A stretch of DNA of 7,290 bases from Gemelliphila asaccharolytica (GCF_001553005.1 NZ_KQ959874.1:23810-31099), one strand, 5' to 3'. Positions 1-7,096 are shown, counted from the first letter of the stretch. The notes: a model not told the origin generated them from the letters alone. Program-made: numbers and translations.

Positions 1-737
1 AAAAAAAAATAATAGGCAATCCAATATCTAAAGAAACAGCGGAGAAAACAAGAGAAGAATTATATGGAGTAGTAAATGGACAATGGTCATCTGGAGGTAA
101 AAAATACAGATTAGAAAACTATAGTGTAGCAGGGAAAACAGGTACAGCTCAAATAGTAGATCCTAGAACAGGTTCATATTATTCAAATCCATATAAAGTA
201 CTGCATTCATTTATAGGATATGCTCCTAGCGACAATCCTGAAATAATTGTTTATAGTGTCATAAAAAATCCCTCTAAAAATATAGTTCAAAATTATTCTA
301 CAGCTGTAAAAGAGTTATTTAATCCTATAACACTAAATACTTTAAATTATTTAAATGTAAAAGATGAGAATAATAACACAGAAAAAAATAATTATATTAT
401 GGCTGATTATGAGGAAAAGTCAAAATCAGAAGCTGTAGAAATGTTATCTAAGGAAACAAATAATATAGAAATTTTAGGTAATGGGGATAATATTATAAAA
501 CAATTCCCTTCTAAAGGAAATATTGTTAATAAAAGTGATAGAGTTTTCTTATTAACGGAAGACACAAAATTTAATTTGCCTAACTTTAGTGGTTGGTCAA
601 AAATTGATGTAATGAAATATTCAGAATTAACAGGTATAAAAACAGAAATAGAGGGGAATGGATATGTAAAAACACAATCTATTGCAAAAGGTAAAATAGT
701 TGAAGCAGGAGAAAATTTAAAAGTAAAATTAGAATAG
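1..737 (+). CDS. Class B penicillin-binding protein (division transpeptidase with PASTA domains), C-terminal part, 5' truncated
   Basis: The reading frame is open from the window edge (first whole codon at base 3) to the TAG at 735-737, giving 244 visible residues. The start and the active-site serine region lie upstream of the window. The third transpeptidase motif, KTGTAQ, is encoded from base 135 within SVAGKTGTAQ, followed by FIGYAP and ELFNPI, which fit the end of a class B transpeptidase domain. After it come two PASTA-like repeats, roughly bases 390-565 and 570-734. The second contains LPNFSGWSKIDVMK and ends at the C-terminus. This architecture matches the PBP2X/Pbp1/PBP2B group, which cross-links septal peptidoglycan outside the membrane and works with FtsW and DivIB. 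It sits directly before mraY, as in Staphylococcus and Streptococcus. An ATG at 399 opens a 112-codon ORF, but that is only the tail of this gene. The family is certain; the gene name (pbp1, pbpB, pbp2X, ftsI) depends on the organism. Confidence 0.93.
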   Translation, partial: KKIIGNPISKETAEKTREELYGVVNGQWSSGGKKYRLENYSVAGKTGTAQIVDPRTGSYYSNPYKVLHSFIGYAPSDNPEIIVYSVIKNPSKNIVQNYSTAVKELFNPITLNTLNYLNVKDENNNTEKNNYIMADYEEKSKSEAVEMLSKETNNIEILGNGDNIIKQFPSKGNIVNKSDRVFLLTEDTKFNLPNFSGWSKIDVMKYSELTGIKTEIEGNGYVKTQSIAKGKIVEAGENLKVKLE

Positions 738-746
738 GAGAAAAAA

Positions 747-1721
747 ATGAGTTTATTTTTACCTTCAATAATATTTATATTATCATTTTTAATTACTACA
801 TTATCATTACCAAAGTTAATAAATTATTTACATTTATTAAAATTTGGTCAGGCTATAAGGGAAGAAGGACCTCAAAGTCATATATATAAGAAGGGTACTC
901 CCACAATGGGGGGGATATCCTTTATTATGTCTATAGTTTTTTCTTTATTAATATCTATTATCTTCGATTTTCGAAATTTTGAAGTTTATATTTTATTAAT
1001 ATATATTACATTATCATTTTCTATCATAGGATATATCGATGATATGCTAATAGTTGTTAAGAAAAAAAATGATGGTCTTAGCCCTAAAAAAAAATTATTG
1101 ATGCAAATAATATTTTCTTTAATATTTTATATTTTATTAAAATTAATATATTCTAATGTTGAATATTTATATATACCATACTTTAAAATAAATTTTTATT
1201 TATCATTTATATATGTATTTTTTATAATATTTTGGCAAACAGGGTTTTCAAATGCAGTTAATTTAACAGATGGTTTAGATGGATTAGCGACTAGTGTAAC
1301 AATTATAACTACAGCAATATTTGCGATATTTAGTTATAAAGAGAATAATTTTCCTATTTTATTATTTTGTCTATCGATAATAGGTAGTTTAATTGGTTTT
1401 TTAATTTTCAACAAAAAACCTGCTAAGATATTTATGGGGGATACCGGCTCTTTAGCGTTAGGAGGTATTCTAGCAGCAATATCTATAATATTACATAAAG
1501 AGATAGCATTTTTGTTTATAGGGCTGGTCTATATACTAGAAACAGCATCTGTAATTCTACAAGTTGCATATTTTAAAAAAACAGGTAAGAGAATTTTTAA
1601 AATGGCTCCCTTACACCATCATTTTGAATTATCGGGATATGGAGAAAGAAAAACAGTTTATATATTTGTAATTATAACTATAATTTCATCTATTTTAGGA
1701 TACTATATAGGAGTAAATTAA
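747..1721 (+). CDS. mraY: Phospho-N-acetylmuramoyl-pentapeptide-transferase (MraY)
   Basis: This integral membrane enzyme transfers phospho-MurNAc-pentapeptide from UDP to undecaprenyl phosphate, making lipid I on the cytoplasmic face. The protein is 324 residues, the usual family length, and is mostly hydrophobic segments, consistent with the ten-helix fold. Family motifs are in order: KKGTPTMGG at residues 48-56, the Asp pair of YIDD at 98-99, NLTDGLDGLA at 172-181, FMGDTGS at 229-235 and APLHHHFE at 287-294 with the HHH at 290-292. The ATG at 747 is preceded by TAGGAG at 735-740, which overlaps the stop codon of the PBP gene, so the two are translationally close and surely cotranscribed. 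The stop overlaps the murD start (TAATG). Nothing is missing. An A9 run at 1086-1094 is inside the gene and does not break the frame. Confidence 0.98.
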   Translation: MSLFLPSIIFILSFLITTLSLPKLINYLHLLKFGQAIREEGPQSHIYKKGTPTMGGISFIMSIVFSLLISIIFDFRNFEVYILLIYITLSFSIIGYIDDMLIVVKKKNDGLSPKKKLLMQIIFSLIFYILLKLIYSNVEYLYIPYFKINFYLSFIYVFFIIFWQTGFSNAVNLTDGLDGLATSVTIITTAIFAIFSYKENNFPILLFCLSIIGSLIGFLIFNKKPAKIFMGDTGSLALGGILAAISIILHKEIAFLFIGLVYILETASVILQVAYFKKTGKRIFKMAPLHHHFELSGYGERKTVYIFVIITIISSILGYYIGVN

Positions 1722-3088
1722 TGAATAAAGAATTTTTGAAAGAATTAAGAAAAAAAAGAATTTTAATATTGGGATTTGCAAAAAGTGGCTACCAAACTGC
1801 TAAAGTATTAAATAAGCTAGGGGTAAAAGTTACTTTAAATAGTAAAGAAGATTTAACTAATAGTAAAAAAGCAAAAGAATTGGAAAATCTAGGAGTTAAA
1901 GTTATTTCTGGAGAACATCCACTGAAAATATTGGATAACGTGGATTTAATAATAAAAAATCCTGGAATAAGATATGATATTGAGATAATAAAAAGAGCTA
2001 TAGATAAAAAAATAAAAATTTATACAGAAGTTGAAATAGCATATAGATTATTTGATAATAGAATAATAGCTATAACGGGTACAAATGGAAAAACTACAAC
2101 TACTACATTGACCTATAAATTAATTAAAACAAAATATAATAATGCAAAAGTAGCAGGAAATATAGGATTTCCACTTATAAAACAAGCCTATGAAAATGAA
2201 AAAAATGACGCACCTCTTGTTACTGAAATATCTTCTTTTCAGCTAAATGGCACAGAATTTTTTAAACCTAGCATTAGTGTAATTACAAATTTAGGTAAGG
2301 CACATTTAGATTACCATGGTAGTGTAGAAAATTATCATAATATAAAAAAAAGAATATTTAAAAATCAAGATGAAAATGATATTTTAATACTTAATATAAA
2401 AGATAAATTATTATATAAAGATGATAATATAAAAGCTAAGATTTTATATTACAGTATAGATGATGATGAAAAAGCTGATATTTTCATAAAAAATCAAAAA
2501 ATAGTATATAAAAATGATAATATAATAGATATAACAAAAATATTGTTACCTGGAAGACATAATTTAGAAAATGTTATAACAGCAGTATTAATTTCCTTAT
2601 TAGAAGGAGTAAAAAAAGAACAAATACAAAGAATAGTTTACAATTTTGTTGGAGTAGAACACAGATTACAATATCTGGGAGAAGTAAAACATATAAAATT
2701 TTATAATGATTCAAAAGCAACTAATCCAGAATCTACTGTTAAAGCCATAACAGGGTTTAAAGATAATATAATATTAATTGCAGGAGGAAAAGATAGGGGA
2801 ATAGATTTTTCTGAGCTAAAACCTTATTTATCAAGAATAAAGTTGATGATATGTATAGGGGAAAGTAAAAATATATTAGAAAAATTAGCAAAATCAAATA
2901 ATGTGAAATGTATGGAAGCAACAAAAGTGGAAGACGCGACAATTTTAGCGTACCAAAATGCAAAAGAAGATGATATAATTTTATTATCACCAGCTTGTGC
3001 TTCATGGGATCAATATCCTAATTTTGAGTGCAGAGGAAAAGAATTTATAAATGTTTATAAAAAAATAGAAAATAAAGAGAATAATTAA
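1721..3088 (+). CDS. murD: UDP-N-acetylmuramoyl-L-alanine--D-glutamate ligase (MurD)
   Basis: This cytoplasmic ATP-dependent Mur ligase adds D-glutamate to UDP-MurNAc-L-alanine. The 455-residue length is typical. The N-terminal nucleotide-sugar domain starts with ILGFAKSG at residues 16-23. The ATP P-loop GTNGKTTTT lies at 120-128. The central-domain motifs EISSFQL (169-175) and HLDYHGS (195-201) follow, then GRHNLEN (278-284), EHRLQ (313-317), NDSKATNP (329-336) and GGKDRG (355-360). The C-terminal LLSPACASWDQY (421-432) and RGKEF (438-442) are MurD-type and separate it from MurC, MurE and MurF. The ATG shares its A with the mraY stop codon. A Shine-Dalgarno AGGAG at 1709-1713 lies seven bases upstream inside mraY. 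Translation is therefore probably coupled to mraY. One base separates its stop from divIB. Confidence 0.98.
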   Translation: MNKEFLKELRKKRILILGFAKSGYQTAKVLNKLGVKVTLNSKEDLTNSKKAKELENLGVKVISGEHPLKILDNVDLIIKNPGIRYDIEIIKRAIDKKIKIYTEVEIAYRLFDNRIIAITGTNGKTTTTTLTYKLIKTKYNNAKVAGNIGFPLIKQAYENEKNDAPLVTEISSFQLNGTEFFKPSISVITNLGKAHLDYHGSVENYHNIKKRIFKNQDENDILILNIKDKLLYKDDNIKAKILYYSIDDDEKADIFIKNQKIVYKNDNIIDITKILLPGRHNLENVITAVLISLLEGVKKEQIQRIVYNFVGVEHRLQYLGEVKHIKFYNDSKATNPESTVKAITGFKDNIILIAGGKDRGIDFSELKPYLSRIKLMICIGESKNILEKLAKSNNVKCMEATKVEDATILAYQNAKEDDIILLSPACASWDQYPNFECRGKEFINVYKKIENKENN

Positions 3089-3089
3089 T

Positions 3090-3890
3090 ATGAATTTTAA
3101 TTTTAAAATTAATAATATATCATATAATAAAAGAAAATCTTTTAATAATTCTGTGGAACGGCTTAAAAGAAAAAAAAGAAATGAGTATATAGTACTATCT
3201 TCAATAATAATCATTTTTTTTCTTATTTTAATCTTTTTAAATAGTAGTTTTGTGAAAATTAAAAACATTAATATTGATGGGTTAACGCAAATAGATAGAA
3301 CAGAACTTTTAAAAGAAATAGATATAGATAACAATATGAAATTATGGAAAGTTAATGAGGAATATATACAAAAATATATTTTGGATAATTATTCTATAAT
3401 AAGTTCAGTAGAAGTTAAAAAAAAATATCTTAATACATTATATATTTCAGTAAAAGAAAAGAAAGTAGTAGCGAAAGAAATAAATGATGATGGCACTTTT
3501 AATATAATATTAGAAGATAATACTATATATGATAAAAAATTATTAAATGATTCTAGTATTCCAATCATAAATGATTTTAATGAAGACAAAAATAAAAAGG
3601 ATATTTTATTAGAAAATTTAAAAAAATTAAATCCTGATGTTTTAGTGCATATATCTGAAATAATAAATGATAAGAATTCTGAATATCTTTCATATATATA
3701 TATGAAAGATGGACAAAAAGTAAAAATTAATGTAAATAGTTTTTCAGAAAAATTAAATTATTACTTTAAAATGGAAAAAGATATATCTGATAAAAAAAAT
3801 ACATTACTAAATTTAGTTAATGGTACATATTTGGAAACGGAAAATAGTAATAAATTAAAAGAAAGAAAAGTAAAAAATCTTTTAGGATAA
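3090..3890 (+). CDS. divIB: Cell division protein DivIB/FtsQ
   Basis: This is a bitopic division protein that forms a complex with FtsL and DivIC/FtsB and helps activate septal synthesis. The 266 residues show the family layout. A basic cytoplasmic N-terminus (about residues 1-32, with RLKRKKR at 24-30) precedes one membrane span at about 34-51. An extracellular POTRA domain follows at about 54-122 (VKIKNINIDGLTQI at the front, LYISVKEKKVVA at the back). A beta domain runs to about 248 and a short charged tail ends the protein. Sequence conservation is low in this family, so the call rests on topology, the POTRA pattern and position between murD and ftsA. Length is close to what I recall for B. 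subtilis DivIB (about 263) and much shorter than S. aureus DivIB. The start has only a weak purine-rich site (AAAGAGA, 3074-3080), which suggests coupling to murD translation one base upstream. Confidence 0.9.
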   Translation: MNFNFKINNISYNKRKSFNNSVERLKRKKRNEYIVLSSIIIIFFLILIFLNSSFVKIKNINIDGLTQIDRTELLKEIDIDNNMKLWKVNEEYIQKYILDNYSIISSVEVKKKYLNTLYISVKEKKVVAKEINDDGTFNIILEDNTIYDKKLLNDSSIPIINDFNEDKNKKDILLENLKKLNPDVLVHISEIINDKNSEYLSYIYMKDGQKVKINVNSFSEKLNYYFKMEKDISDKKNTLLNLVNGTYLETENSNKLKERKVKNLLG

Positions 3891-3892
3891 AG

Positions 3893-3975
3893 AAGTATTA
3901 TTTATAAGTTTAAAAATAAAGAAAATTGATATAAAATTTTAAATTATATTTTTTATTTTTTTATAAATAATACTT
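3893..3975 (+). terminator. Long A/T inverted repeat with T-tract after divIB (probable terminator)
   Basis: Bases 3893-3907 and 3961-3975 are perfect 15-bp inverted arms (AAGTATTATTTATAA and its complement). Inside them a second perfect pair, 3912-3920 (AAAAATAAA) and 3952-3960, continues the stem after a 4-base bulge. Six Ts (3974-3979) close the structure. It begins two bases after the divIB stop. The stem has only one G:C pair, so it is weaker than a classical intrinsic terminator. Position and the T-run still favour a terminator ending the pbp-mraY-murD-divIB unit, possibly a leaky one. Confidence 0.55.
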
Positions 3976-4005
3976 TTTTAAAAAAATATCATTTAAAAAG
4001 TTTAA

Positions 4006-4019
4006 CAATTTATAAATTG
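4006..4019. repeat. Perfect 14-bp palindrome upstream of the ftsA promoter
   Basis: CAATTTATAAATTG is its own reverse complement. It lies about 50 bases upstream of the ftsA -10 element. A near-identical 13-base palindrome, CAATTTAAAATTG, occurs at 6654-6666 before ssrA. It could be an operator for a dimeric regulator, but in DNA this A/T-rich short palindromes also arise by chance. Confidence 0.35.
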
Positions 4020-4052
4020 ATAAAAAAATGAAAAAAAATTATATTTTAATAC

Positions 4053-4086
4053 TTTTTTTTTTTTGTTTTATGATATAATCAGTTGT
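4053..4086 (+). promoter_or_regulatory. Extended -10 promoter for ftsA-ftsZ, with T12 in the spacer
   Basis: TATAAT at 4074-4079 is a perfect -10 hexamer, and TG at 4071-4072 makes it an extended -10 (TGATATAAT). No good TTGACA is present at the expected distance. The spacer and -35 region are occupied by twelve consecutive Ts (4053-4064). Initiation would be near 4086, giving an untranslated leader of about 70 bases before ftsA. This is the best promoter candidate in the 267-base gene-free stretch between divIB and ftsA, and it implies that ftsA and ftsZ can be transcribed independently of the upstream genes. Confidence 0.7.
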
Positions 4087-4140
4087 ATGTAATAATAATT
4101 GGGATATGATGTCAATTTTAAGATAAATATAAAAAATTAT

Positions 4141-4149
4141 AGGAAGGAG
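4141..4149 (+). promoter_or_regulatory. Ribosome binding site that sets the ftsA TTG start
   Basis: AGGAAGGAG at 4141-4149 is a strong Shine-Dalgarno sequence. It ends eight bases before the TTG at 4158, an ideal spacing. The alternative GTG at 4149 overlaps this site and cannot be served by it. Confidence 0.8.
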
Positions 4150-4157
4150 TGGTCTAC

Positions 4158-5504
4158 TTGAGTTCACAATTATATACTGCACTTGATATAGGTTCATCGC
4201 ATATAAAAATTGTTATAGCAGATGTAGTTTATGAAAAACTTAATATTCTTGGCGTGGGAATTGTTAAAACTAATGCAGTAAAAAGAGGAAATATTGTTGA
4301 TGTAGAAGCGGCAGCAAAAGATATAGAAAAAGCATTAGAAATCGCAAAACGTGAAGCAAGTAAAGATGTAAGGTCTATTTACATAGCTGTTCCAAGTATC
4401 CATACTCATATAAAAAAAAGTATAGCAGAAATAAAATTTGATAATAAACATGATATTGATGGAAGAGATATAGAAGAAGTAATAGAAGAAGCTAAAATAT
4501 TACCGTTACCCAGAGAAAGAGAAGTAGTACAAATAATACCAGATTATTATAGAGTAGACGATATAGAGCATATTTCTCAACCAAAGGGAATGACAGTACA
4601 TAATTCATTTGAAATTACAGGAAACAGGGTAATGACGTCAAAAACTCATTTACACACAATATATAAAAGTATAGAGAAACTGAGATTAGACTGTAATGAA
4701 ACTTTTTTATCATCACATGCACTTGGAGAATTGCTACTTAATGAAGAAGAAAGAGATTATGGATCTGTAATATTGGATATAGGAGCAGGACTGACAACTG
4801 TAAGTTACTTTGAAGATAATATTTTACAAATATCAGAATCAATAGATTTAGCAGGAAACGATATTACAAGAATGATTTCAGATGTACTTAATGTTTCTAT
4901 AAAAAAAGCTGAAGAAATAAAAAAAACACAAGGACATTCCTTCTATGATTTAGCATCAAATGATATAATTATAGAAACAGATAATTTAGAAAAAGATGAA
5001 GCTCCTTTTACACAAAAAGAGTTATCAGATTATATAGAAGAAATATTAGAAGAAATAATATTAAGATCATTCAATATTTTAAAAAAAGCAGGTATAAATA
5101 GAGTTAAAGGTAACGTAGTACTTACTGGAGGAACAACACTTATGCCTGGAGTCATAGAATTAGCAAGAGAAATGCTAAAAAAAATGAATGTACGAATAGG
5201 AACACCGAAAATAATAGGAGCTAATTCGCCAGAATTGTCTGTAGTAGTAGGTATATTAACAAGTAGCTATAATATAGAAAAATTATTGGGTTATCAAAGT
5301 TATTCTGAACCAACATTAATAAAAGATAATACAGACGTTATTTTTGAAGATGTAACTGATATAGAAGAAATAAAAACTGTTGAGGATACAGAAAATAGAG
5401 AAAATGAATTAGTTGGTGAATATTATGAAGAAAGCCAAAAAAATGATGAACAAATTGGGTTCTTAAAAAAAATCAAAAAAAAATATAGTGAATTTTTCGA
5501 ATAA
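4158..5504 (+). CDS. ftsA: Cell division protein FtsA, TTG start
   Basis: FtsA is an actin-like ATPase that tethers FtsZ filaments to the membrane and signals to the septal synthesis machinery. From the TTG start the protein has 448 residues and begins [14 protein letters not shown]. The phosphate-1 motif [12 protein letters not shown] is at residues 8-19. The 1C subdomain characteristic of FtsA spans about 85-165. Phosphate-2, [14 protein letters not shown], is at 205-218, and the adenosine motif [12 protein letters not shown] is at 320-331. A long acidic linker (about 385-430) precedes the C-terminal amphipathic membrane-targeting helix ([15 protein letters not shown], 433-447). The frame extends three codons further to a GTG at 4149, but that lies within the ribosome binding site, so the TTG is preferred. 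ftsZ follows 19 bases after the stop and is surely cotranscribed. A8 and A9 runs at 5465-5472 and 5475-5483 encode the terminal helix. Confidence 0.96.
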   Translation: MSSQLYTALDIGSSHIKIVIADVVYEKLNILGVGIVKTNAVKRGNIVDVEAAAKDIEKALEIAKREASKDVRSIYIAVPSIHTHIKKSIAEIKFDNKHDIDGRDIEEVIEEAKILPLPREREVVQIIPDYYRVDDIEHISQPKGMTVHNSFEITGNRVMTSKTHLHTIYKSIEKLRLDCNETFLSSHALGELLLNEEERDYGSVILDIGAGLTTVSYFEDNILQISESIDLAGNDITRMISDVLNVSIKKAEEIKKTQGHSFYDLASNDIIIETDNLEKDEAPFTQKELSDYIEEILEEIILRSFNILKKAGINRVKGNVVLTGGTTLMPGVIELAREMLKKMNVRIGTPKIIGANSPELSVVVGILTSSYNIEKLLGYQSYSEPTLIKDNTDVIFEDVTDIEEIKTVEDTENRENELVGEYYEESQKNDEQIGFLKKIKKKYSEFFE

Positions 5505-5507
5505 ATT

Positions 5508-5513
5508 AGGAGG
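5508..5513 (+). promoter_or_regulatory. Ribosome binding site that sets the ftsZ ATG start
   Basis: AGGAGG at 5508-5513 is a full Shine-Dalgarno match, ten bases before the ATG at 5524. It lies inside the longer ORF that begins at GTG 5488, so the longer start is wrong. Confidence 0.85.
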
Positions 5514-5523
5514 AAAACAAATT

Positions 5524-6615
5524 ATGAGTAGTTTTTTAGATAATGATTTTCAACAATCAGCTGTAATTAAAGTTGTTGGAGTAGGTGGAGGCGGCGGTAA
5601 TGCTGTCGATAGGATGATAGAGAAAGGAATTCAAAATGTAGAATTTATAGCTGTAAATACAGATGCTCAAGCTTTAAGACGTTCAAAAGCAGATGTTCGT
5701 ATTCAAATAGGAGAAAAATTAACAAAAGGTCTTGGAGCAGGAGCAAATCCAGAAGTAGGAAGAAAAGCAGCAGAGGAAACTAAAGATAAAATTGAAGAAT
5801 CATTACAAGGGGCAGACATGGTTTTTGTTACTTCTGGAATGGGTGGAGGAACAGGAACAGGAGCTGCACCAATAGTAGCAAGTATTGCTAAAGAATTAGG
5901 AGCATTAACTGTAGGTGTTGTAACTAGACCATTTACATTTGAAGGGAAAAAAAGACAAGTTCAATCTACAGCAGGGATAAACGCTCTTAAAGGAGCAGTT
6001 GATACTTTAATAGTTATTCCTAATGATAGACTGTTAGAAATAGTAGATAAATCTACTCCAATGATGCAGGCATTTTCTGAAGCAGACAACGTGTTAAGAC
6101 AAGGTGTTCAAGGAATATCAGATTTAATAAATGTTTCAGGAGCCGTAAACTTAGATTTTGCTGATGTAAAAGCAATAATGAAAGATCAAGGATCTGCTTT
6201 AATGGGAATAGGAGTTTCATCAGGAGAAAATAGAGCGATTGAAGCAGCTAAAAAAGCTATATCGTCTCCATTATTAGAAACATCAATAGTAGGAGCAAAA
6301 GGTGTTTTATTAAATATTACTGGAGGTCCATCATTAAGTTTATTTGAAGCACAAGCAGCAGCAAGCATAGTTCAAGAAGCTAGTGATGAAGACGTTAATA
6401 TGATATTTGGTACAGTAATTAATGAAGATTTAGAAAAAAATGATGAAATAATTGTCACAGTTATAGCTACAGGATTTGATGAAGAAAATAAAATAGAAAG
6501 AGAATTATCTCAAAGAGCACAAACATCATCTTCATTTACAAGTAATTTAGTAAAAGATGATTTAGAATCAGATTTAGTAACAAGACCAAGAAGAACAAGA
6601 AGAAGAGAAATTTAG
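5524..6615 (+). CDS. ftsZ: Cell division protein FtsZ
   Basis: FtsZ is the tubulin-like GTPase that polymerises into the Z-ring at midcell. From the ATG at 5524 the product has 363 residues and begins [20 protein letters not shown]. The glycine-rich nucleotide loop ([13 protein letters not shown]) is at 19-31, the tubulin signature GGGTGTG at 107-113, and TRPFTFEG at 134-141. The T7 synergy loop NLDFADV is at 209-215 with the catalytic Asp residues 211 and 214. All catalytic parts are intact. The variable linker is short (about 320-348). The end, [15 protein letters not shown], is basic but lacks the usual D-I-P-x-F core that binds FtsA, SepF and EzrA. The total is some 25 residues shorter than S. 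aureus FtsZ as I recall it. The gene is expressed from the ftsA promoter; no separate promoter is evident in the 19-base gap. Confidence 0.98.
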   Translation: MSSFLDNDFQQSAVIKVVGVGGGGGNAVDRMIEKGIQNVEFIAVNTDAQALRRSKADVRIQIGEKLTKGLGAGANPEVGRKAAEETKDKIEESLQGADMVFVTSGMGGGTGTGAAPIVASIAKELGALTVGVVTRPFTFEGKKRQVQSTAGINALKGAVDTLIVIPNDRLLEIVDKSTPMMQAFSEADNVLRQGVQGISDLINVSGAVNLDFADVKAIMKDQGSALMGIGVSSGENRAIEAAKKAISSPLLETSIVGAKGVLLNITGGPSLSLFEAQAAASIVQEASDEDVNMIFGTVINEDLEKNDEIIVTVIATGFDEENKIERELSQRAQTSSSFTSNLVKDDLESDLVTRPRRTRRREI

Positions 6616-6620
6616 TAATA

Positions 6621-6651
6621 AACAAAAGGGAAGTTTTTCTTCTCTTTTGTT
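6621..6651 (+). terminator. Stem-loop after ftsZ
   Basis: AACAAAAGGGAAG (6621-6633) pairs with CTTCTCTTTTGTT (6639-6651) over 13 positions with one G-U pair, around a loop of five Ts. It begins five bases after the ftsZ stop. It is the strongest hairpin in the window outside ssrA, so a terminator is likely. However, the sequence after the stem is CTCAATTTA rather than a T-run, so it may instead protect the 3' end of the mRNA. Its right arm overlaps the proposed -35 of ssrA. Confidence 0.55.
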
Positions 6652-6676
6652 CTCAATTTAAAATTGGTGACATAAT
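6647..6676 (+). promoter_or_regulatory. Candidate extended -10 promoter for ssrA
   Basis: CATAAT at 6671-6676 matches the -10 consensus at five of six positions and carries TG at 6668-6669, an extended -10 (TGACATAAT) like that of ftsA. A weak -35, TTGTTC (6647-6652), sits 18 bases upstream. Initiation near 6683 would leave a leader of about 28 bases for RNase P to remove. An alternative is TATAGA at 6685-6690 with TG at 6682-6683. The palindrome CAATTTAAAATTG (6654-6666) lies in the spacer. Confidence 0.45.
6654..6666. repeat. 13-base palindrome before ssrA
   Basis: CAATTT and AAATTG flank a central A. The sequence resembles the palindrome at 4006-4019 upstream of ftsA. It lies between the proposed -35 and -10 of ssrA. 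Confidence 0.3.
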
Positions 6677-6710
6677 GAAATTGTTATAGATTTCTTTTCG
6701 CCAATATTTA

Positions 6711-7058
6711 GGGGATGTTATGGATTCGACAGGATTATTTATTTTTTTATTAGCATGTAAGAGGCTCGGCTCTTTAAAAACGGAACAGTTAAATATAACT
6801 GACAACAACAAATCATTCGCTTTAGCTGCCTAATTTAGCTAAAGGCTAGTTTTTTAATTTGACTAAGATTATAAAACTGGTTCATTTAATTAGTCTACGA
6901 TTATATACTTCCGCTTGCAGTATATAATAATAAGATAATCAAGCAAATCTTTTAAAACCTGTTTATCGGTTATTTATAAAGATTATTATAGATAAACTAA
7001 ACATGTAGAGGTAAAAGGATGGTATTTTTGGACGCGGGTTCAAATCCCGCCATCTCCA
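6711..7058 (+). ncRNA. ssrA: Transfer-messenger RNA (tmRNA, one-piece)
   Basis: tmRNA enters stalled ribosomes with SmpB, acting first as alanyl-tRNA and then as a short message that tags the nascent peptide for proteolysis. The 5' end GGGGATG (6711-6717) pairs with CATCTCC (7051-7057), including the G3-U wobble that specifies alanine, and A7058 is the discriminator. The conserved GGATTCGACAGG follows the 5' strand. The T arm is GCGGG (7034-7038), loop TTCAAAT and CCCGC (7046-7050). Conserved helix 2 flanks GCATGTAAGAGGCTCGG and ACATGTAGAGG are present. The tag reading frame ends FALAA-stop at 6833. GTTTATC (6961-6967) and GATAAAC (6991-6997) form a stem in the 3' pseudoknot region. The mature length of about 348 bases plus CCA is normal. 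CCA is not encoded (TAT follows). It is immediately downstream of ftsZ. Confidence 0.97.
6801..6833 (+). other. tmRNA tag-peptide reading frame (probably DNNKSFALAA)
   Basis: Reading back in frame from TAA at 6831-6833 gives ...DNNKSFALAA, ending in the ALAA degron typical of ClpXP-targeted tags. The bases before GAC 6801, ATAACT, resemble the element upstream of the E. coli resume codon (GTAGTC), so GAC is the likely resume codon and the tag has ten residues. The boundary is inferred; the C-terminal residues are read directly. Confidence 0.7.
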
Positions 7059-7096
7059 TATCTTTTAAAAGTAATAATAACATAATTTTTACATAT

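Noticed and set aside
399..737. A separate 112-residue protein with PASTA-like repeats
   Set aside because: The frame is open upstream to the window edge and encodes the KTGTAQ transpeptidase motif, so this is the tail of the truncated PBP gene.
2757..3589. Minus-strand ORFs opposite murD and divIB (2757-3005, 3002-3334, 3389-3589)
   Set aside because: They are antisense to well-supported genes, rich in Leu/Ile/Phe as expected from reversed A-rich coding DNA, and I see no convincing ribosome binding sites or domains.
4149..4157. FtsA start at GTG 4149
   Set aside because: The codon overlaps the ribosome binding site; TTG 4158 has ideal spacing.
5488..5523. A longer FtsZ starting at GTG 5488
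   Set aside because: The extension overlaps the ftsA stop and contains the AGGAGG site itself. The ATG at 5524 is correctly spaced and gives the normal FtsZ N-terminus.
6186..6368. Minus-strand ORF of 60 codons opposite ftsZ
   Set aside because: Shadow of ftsZ coding sequence without recognisable features.
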